From Streptomyces sp. BK340 (GTDB lineage: Bacteria > Actinomycetota > Actinomycetes > Streptomycetales > Streptomycetaceae): 64,000 bases of DNA. The first letter of the stretch is position 1. The number at the start of each line of letters is the position of its first letter. The translations under genes were made by a program, and so were the position numbers. The notes below the pieces were generated by a model. It saw only the letters and a list, made by a program, of their open reading frames with translations, had not been told where the DNA came from and did not search any database. Shown here in pieces: positions 61,087 to 64,000 of the stretch. The stretch covers positions 215,040 to 279,039 of the forward strand of contig NZ_VISR01000008.1 of assembly GCF_007827595.1 (NCBI RefSeq), given 5' to 3'.

Positions 61087-62505
61087 GTGCCGTCGATGCT
61101 CGATGCGGTCGTGGTGGGTGCGGGACCGAACGGACTGACCGCTGCTGTGGAGCTGGCCCGCCGGGGCTTCTCCGTCGGCCTGTTCGAGGCACGGTCCACC
61201 GTCGGCGGCGGCGCCCGCACCGAGGAGCTGACCCTGCCCGGCTTCCGGCACGACCCGTGCTCGGCCGCCCACCCCCTCGGCATCAACTCGCCCGCGTTCC
61301 GCGCCCTGCCCCTGGAGCGCTACGGCCTGCAGTGGCTGCACGCGGAGCTGCCGATGGCGCACCCGTTCCCGGACGGTACCGCGGCCGTGCTGGCCCGTTC
61401 CGTCGCCGAGACGGCCGCCTCCTTCGGCCCGCGCGACGCGGGCGCGTACCGCAGACTGGTCAGGCCGTTCCTGCCCGGGTGGGACACGCTCGTCAGGGAC
61501 TTCATGTCCCTGCCGCTGACCGCGCTGCCGCGCGACCCGGTCACCCTCGCCCGGTTCGGCCTGGCCGGGCTGCCGCCCTCCACCGTGCTGATGCGCCGCT
61601 TCCACGACGAGCGGTTCAAGGCCCTCTTCTCCGGCCTCGTCGCCCATGTCATGGCCCCACTGAACGGCCTCGCCACCAGCGCCATCGGCCTGGTCTTCGC
61701 GCTGGCCGCGCACGCCCGCGGCTGGCCCGTGGCCCGCGGCGGCTCCCAGGCGATCTCCGACGCCCTCGCCGCCTACCTCCAGGACCTCGGCGGCGCCGTG
61801 CACACCGACTACGAGGTCAAGCGTCTGGACGACCTGCCGCCCGCCCGCGCGTACGTCTTCGACACCTCGCCCACCGCGCTCGCCCGCATCGCCGGCTTCG
61901 GCGGTTACTACGACCACTACCGCTACGGCCCCAGCGTCTTCAAGATCGACTATGCGCTGGACGGCCCGGTCCCGTGGACCGCCCCCGAGGCCCGGGTCGC
62001 CGGCACCGTGCAGATCGGTGCGAGCAAGGCCGAGATCGGCACCGCCCTGCGAGCCGCGTCCCGCGAGGGCCGCGCCCCCGACAAGCCGTTCATGATCACC
62101 GTGCAGCCCAGCGTGGCCGACCCCACCCGCGCCCCCGAGGGCAAACACGTCTTCTGGGCGTACGGCCACGTCCCCAACGGCTGGACCGGCGATCTCACGG
62201 ACGCCATAGAACGCCAGCTGGAGCGGTTCGCCCCCGGCTTCCGCGACCGGATCCTCGCCCGCGCCACCGCGGGCCCGGCCGAGATGGCCGCGCGCAACGC
62301 CAACTACGTCGGCGGCGACATCGCCTGCGGCGCGGCCTCCGGACTCCAGCTCCTGCTGCGCCCCAGACTGTCCCCGTTCCCGTACCACACCCCCCATCCG
62401 GCCGTCTTCATCTGCTCCTCGGCCACCCCGCCGGGACCCGGTGTGCACGGCATGTCGGGGCACAACGCGGCGAAGGCCGTGTGGAGAAGGCTGAGGCAGG
62501 CATGA
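61087..62505 (+). CDS. Phytoene-desaturase-like FAD-dependent oxidoreductase
   Basis: A 472-residue flavoprotein. The N-terminal FAD site is VVVGAGPNGLTAAVELARRG (GxGxxG), followed by RSTVGGGARTEELTLPGF and a distal motif PAVFICSSATPPGPGVHGMS that closes the FAD fold. It belongs to the crtI/amine-oxidase branch common in actinomycetes; the substrate is not clear and no carotenoid genes are nearby. The GTG at 61087 follows GAAGGGG. Its stop overlaps the start of the macro-domain gene (ATGA). Confidence 0.85.
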   Translation: MPSMLDAVVVGAGPNGLTAAVELARRGFSVGLFEARSTVGGGARTEELTLPGFRHDPCSAAHPLGINSPAFRALPLERYGLQWLHAELPMAHPFPDGTAAVLARSVAETAASFGPRDAGAYRRLVRPFLPGWDTLVRDFMSLPLTALPRDPVTLARFGLAGLPPSTVLMRRFHDERFKALFSGLVAHVMAPLNGLATSAIGLVFALAAHARGWPVARGGSQAISDALAAYLQDLGGAVHTDYEVKRLDDLPPARAYVFDTSPTALARIAGFGGYYDHYRYGPSVFKIDYALDGPVPWTAPEARVAGTVQIGASKAEIGTALRAASREGRAPDKPFMITVQPSVADPTRAPEGKHVFWAYGHVPNGWTGDLTDAIERQLERFAPGFRDRILARATAGPAEMAARNANYVGGDIACGAASGLQLLLRPRLSPFPYHTPHPAVFICSSATPPGPGVHGMSGHNAAKAVWRRLRQA

Positions 62506-63011
62506 CCACCATCACCCTGGCCCAGGGCGACATCACCCGGCAGAGCGCCGACGCGATCGTGAACGCGGCCAACTCCTCCCTGCTCGGCGGCGGCGGGGTG
62601 GACGGCGCGATCCACCGCCGCGGCGGCCCCGCGATCCTGGAGGAGTGCCGGGGGCTCCGGGCCTCCCACTACGGCAAGGGCCTGCCCACGGGCCAGGCGG
62701 TCGCCACCACGGCGGGCGACCTGGACGCCCGCTGGGTGATCCACACGGTGGGCCCCGTCTGGTCCGCCTCCGAGGACCGCTCCGGCCTGCTCGCCTCCTG
62801 CTACCGGGAGTCCCTCCGCGTGGCGGACGAGCTGGGAGCCCGTACGGTCGCGTTCCCGGCGATCTCCACCGGCGTGTACCGATGGCCGATGGACGACGCG
62901 GCACGGATCGCGCTCGACACGGTGCGGGCCGCCCGGACAGCCGTGGAAGAGGTGCGGTTCGTCCTCTTCGACGAGCGGGCGTACGAGGTGTTCGCCCGGG
63001 AACTCGGCTGA
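62502..63011 (+). CDS. O-acetyl-ADP-ribose deacetylase (MacroD-type)
   Basis: A 169-residue single macro domain: MTTITLAQGDITRQSADAIV, NAANSSLLGGGGVDGAIHRR, GQAVATTAGDLDARWVIHTV and FPAISTGVYRWPMDDAA. These match YmdB/MacroD enzymes, which remove acetyl from O-acetyl-ADP-ribose or ADP-ribose from aspartate/glutamate. The catalytic-site Asn and the Gly-rich loop are kept. The gene is translationally coupled to the oxidoreductase upstream. A long hairpin follows. It is unlinked from the macro protein at 42553 and shows only family-level resemblance to it. Confidence 0.92.
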   Translation: MTTITLAQGDITRQSADAIVNAANSSLLGGGGVDGAIHRRGGPAILEECRGLRASHYGKGLPTGQAVATTAGDLDARWVIHTVGPVWSASEDRSGLLASCYRESLRVADELGARTVAFPAISTGVYRWPMDDAARIALDTVRAARTAVEEVRFVLFDERAYEVFARELG

Positions 63012-63067
63012 GGGAACGCCGTCGCCGCGCGGCCCTCGCCGCTTCGCCCGACGCGGGACGGGTGCGC

Positions 63068-63106
63068 GGGGCGGGCAGGCGTCGGGGGAGTGCGCCTGCC
63101 CGCCCC
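63068..63106. terminator. Strong terminator hairpin between convergent genes
   Basis: GGGGCGGGCAGGCG (63068-63081) pairs perfectly with CGCCTGCCCGCCCC (63093-63106) across an 11-nt loop: a 14-bp stem 57 nt after the macro gene stop, facing the SRPBCC gene that ends at 63221. Confidence 0.85.
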
Positions 63107-63220
63107 GGCGCGCGATACCCCGCCGGGAGGTCAGAGCGGAAGAGGTACCGCGGGCCCCATGGAGGAGCCATCCCGTACAGCGCAGCGGACGCGCGGGGTG
63201 TCACCCATGCCGGGGCGGCG

Positions 63221-63697
63221 TCATCCGCCGCCCGTGTGCAGCAGGTCCCCGTCGGCGCGTTCGCCGTGTTCGGCCAGCGCGATCCGGGCCAGCTTCGTCA
63301 GCATCATGCCGTTGCGGATCCTGACGATGTAGTCCACGGGGAGTCCGTGCATCCGGGTGCCGGGGCCGCGCAGCGGGTGCCAGTCGAGGACGAAGAGCGT
63401 GTGCTCGCCCCAGGGGATCAGGTTCATGGCGATACGGGCCGCGCCGAAGGGATCCGCCTTCGCCTCCAGCTCCAGGCGGTGCCGCGGCTCGCAGATACGG
63501 ACGACACAGGTGTCGTCGAGGGTCAACGGGCCGGCGCCTACCCGGACTTGCAGGCGGGCCCCCACGGCGGGCCAGTGCGGGTCCGCGGCGAGCACCTGCT
63601 GGGTGCCGGTCACCCACTCCCCGTAGCGATGGCCGTCGGCGAGCAGGCTCCAGACCTCGGACGGCGAGCTCAGGATCAGACGGCGGTTCCGGGCCAC
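63221..63697 (-). CDS. SRPBCC (START-like) ligand-binding protein
   Basis: A 158-residue protein of the polyketide-cyclase/dehydrase/lipid-transport fold: ARNRRLILSSPSEVWSLLAD, GTQQVLAADPHWPAVGARLQ, RHRLELEAKADPFGAARIAM and the C-terminal helix YIVRIRNGMMLTKLARIAL. It probably binds a small hydrophobic ligand; no specific role is visible. The GTG at 63697 has GGAAGGAG 9 nt upstream. Confidence 0.82.
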   Translation of the reverse strand: MARNRRLILSSPSEVWSLLADGHRYGEWVTGTQQVLAADPHWPAVGARLQVRVGAGPLTLDDTCVVRICEPRHRLELEAKADPFGAARIAMNLIPWGEHTLFVLDWHPLRGPGTRMHGLPVDYIVRIRNGMMLTKLARIALAEHGERADGDLLHTGGG

Positions 63698-63890
63698 GCC
63701 GACCACACTCCTTCCGGAGGCGCCTACTGGAGAACGGGGACGAGGGAGGGGGCTTCTCGACAGTAGCCGCGCGGTACACCCGGGGCATCCGGAGGCACTG
63801 GGGTGGCGGCCGCCAGGGCCGTCCCGCAACCTGGAGCCGGATGTGTACGCGCCGTCGCGCACCGTGACGCCAGGGTTCCCGGAGGATCGC

Positions 63891-64000
63891 ATGACCGCAT
63901 CGCCGCCCGCCGCCGACACACCGCCGGCCCGCTACGACGACCTGCGGGCCATGGTGATCAACTGCACCCTCAAGCGCTCGCCGGAGGTCAGCAACACCCA
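63891..64000 (+). CDS. Flavodoxin-like NAD(P)H-dependent oxidoreductase (3'-truncated by window edge)
   Basis: The first 36 codons are present: MTASPPAADTPPARYDDLRA, then MVINCTLKRSPEVSNT. The pattern (I/V)NCTLK.SP..SNT at the FMN phosphate loop is that of NAD(P)H-dependent FMN reductase / flavodoxin-family proteins. GGAGG lies 5 nt before the ATG. The remainder is outside the window. Confidence 0.75.
   Translation, partial: MTASPPAADTPPARYDDLRAMVINCTLKRSPEVSNT

Overview
The window is high-GC actinobacterial DNA and almost certainly comes from a Streptomyces chromosome. The evidence is very strong GC bias at third codon positions, frequent GTG starts, many ATGA/GTGA overlaps between adjacent genes, and families typical of streptomycetes (SpoIIE/HATPase phosphatases, PucR regulators, DUF3515/DUF3558 proteins, CHAT proteases). 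I found no rRNA, tRNA or CRISPR array. Long open frames antisense to real genes are a product of the GC content and were left out.

Layout. 1-3.4 kb: two tandem PP2C/SpoIIE phosphatases fused to anti-sigma-type ATPase domains; the first is cut by the window edge. 3.8-9.4 kb: an accessory block bounded by an internal fragment of an IS110-family transposase gene and a full-length copy, both on the + strand. The block holds an ArsR-SulP-flavoprotein operon closing on a truncated anti-sigma ATPase, a second ArsR gene, a zinc-ribbon peptide, and two gene remnants (a NuoB-like hydrogenase subunit and YjdM). 9.4-23 kb: a PcaD-PcaC fusion whose hydrolase nucleophile reads as alanine, a metallo-hydrolase, exonuclease III, a secreted CocE-type hydrolase, a secreted gamma-glutamyltransferase, a ClpC-like AAA+ chaperone, a methionine aminopeptidase divergent from a small XRE regulator, and a large Ala/Pro-rich protein. 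23-32 kb: a pyrimidine/hydantoin-type catabolic cluster with two beta-ureidopropionase paralogues, a class III aminotransferase, a PucR regulator, dihydropyrimidinase, an F420/LLM oxidoreductase and an NCS1 permease.

32.2-50.8 kb is the most interesting part. It is a dense multi-operon island that reads as a biological-conflict or NAD+/ADP-ribose signalling system. It has a CHAT protease translationally coupled to a RES-toxin/antitoxin-like pair; a minus-strand operon with a VWA-like lipoprotein and a coiled-coil membrane protein; a radical-SAM activase; a macro-domain protein; and a plus-strand operon with a membrane-anchored Ser/Thr kinase, a coiled-coil protein, a ClpB-like AAA+ ATPase with a degenerate first ATPase half, and a zinc-ribbon/FHA protein. 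The island ends at strong hairpins or convergent gene ends. I know the component families but do not recognise this exact combination.

50.8-64 kb returns to ordinary genes: small secreted proteins, a TlpA-type thioredoxin lipoprotein, a domain-permuted lipoate ligase, a two-component system whose kinase carries two kinase modules, a CPBP protease, a cytosolic GGT-like enzyme, an inositol-phosphatase-family enzyme, a phytoene-desaturase-like oxidoreductase coupled to an ADP-ribose deacetylase macro protein, an SRPBCC protein, and the start of a flavodoxin-type reductase.

All family assignments come from reading motifs by eye; no database search was run.
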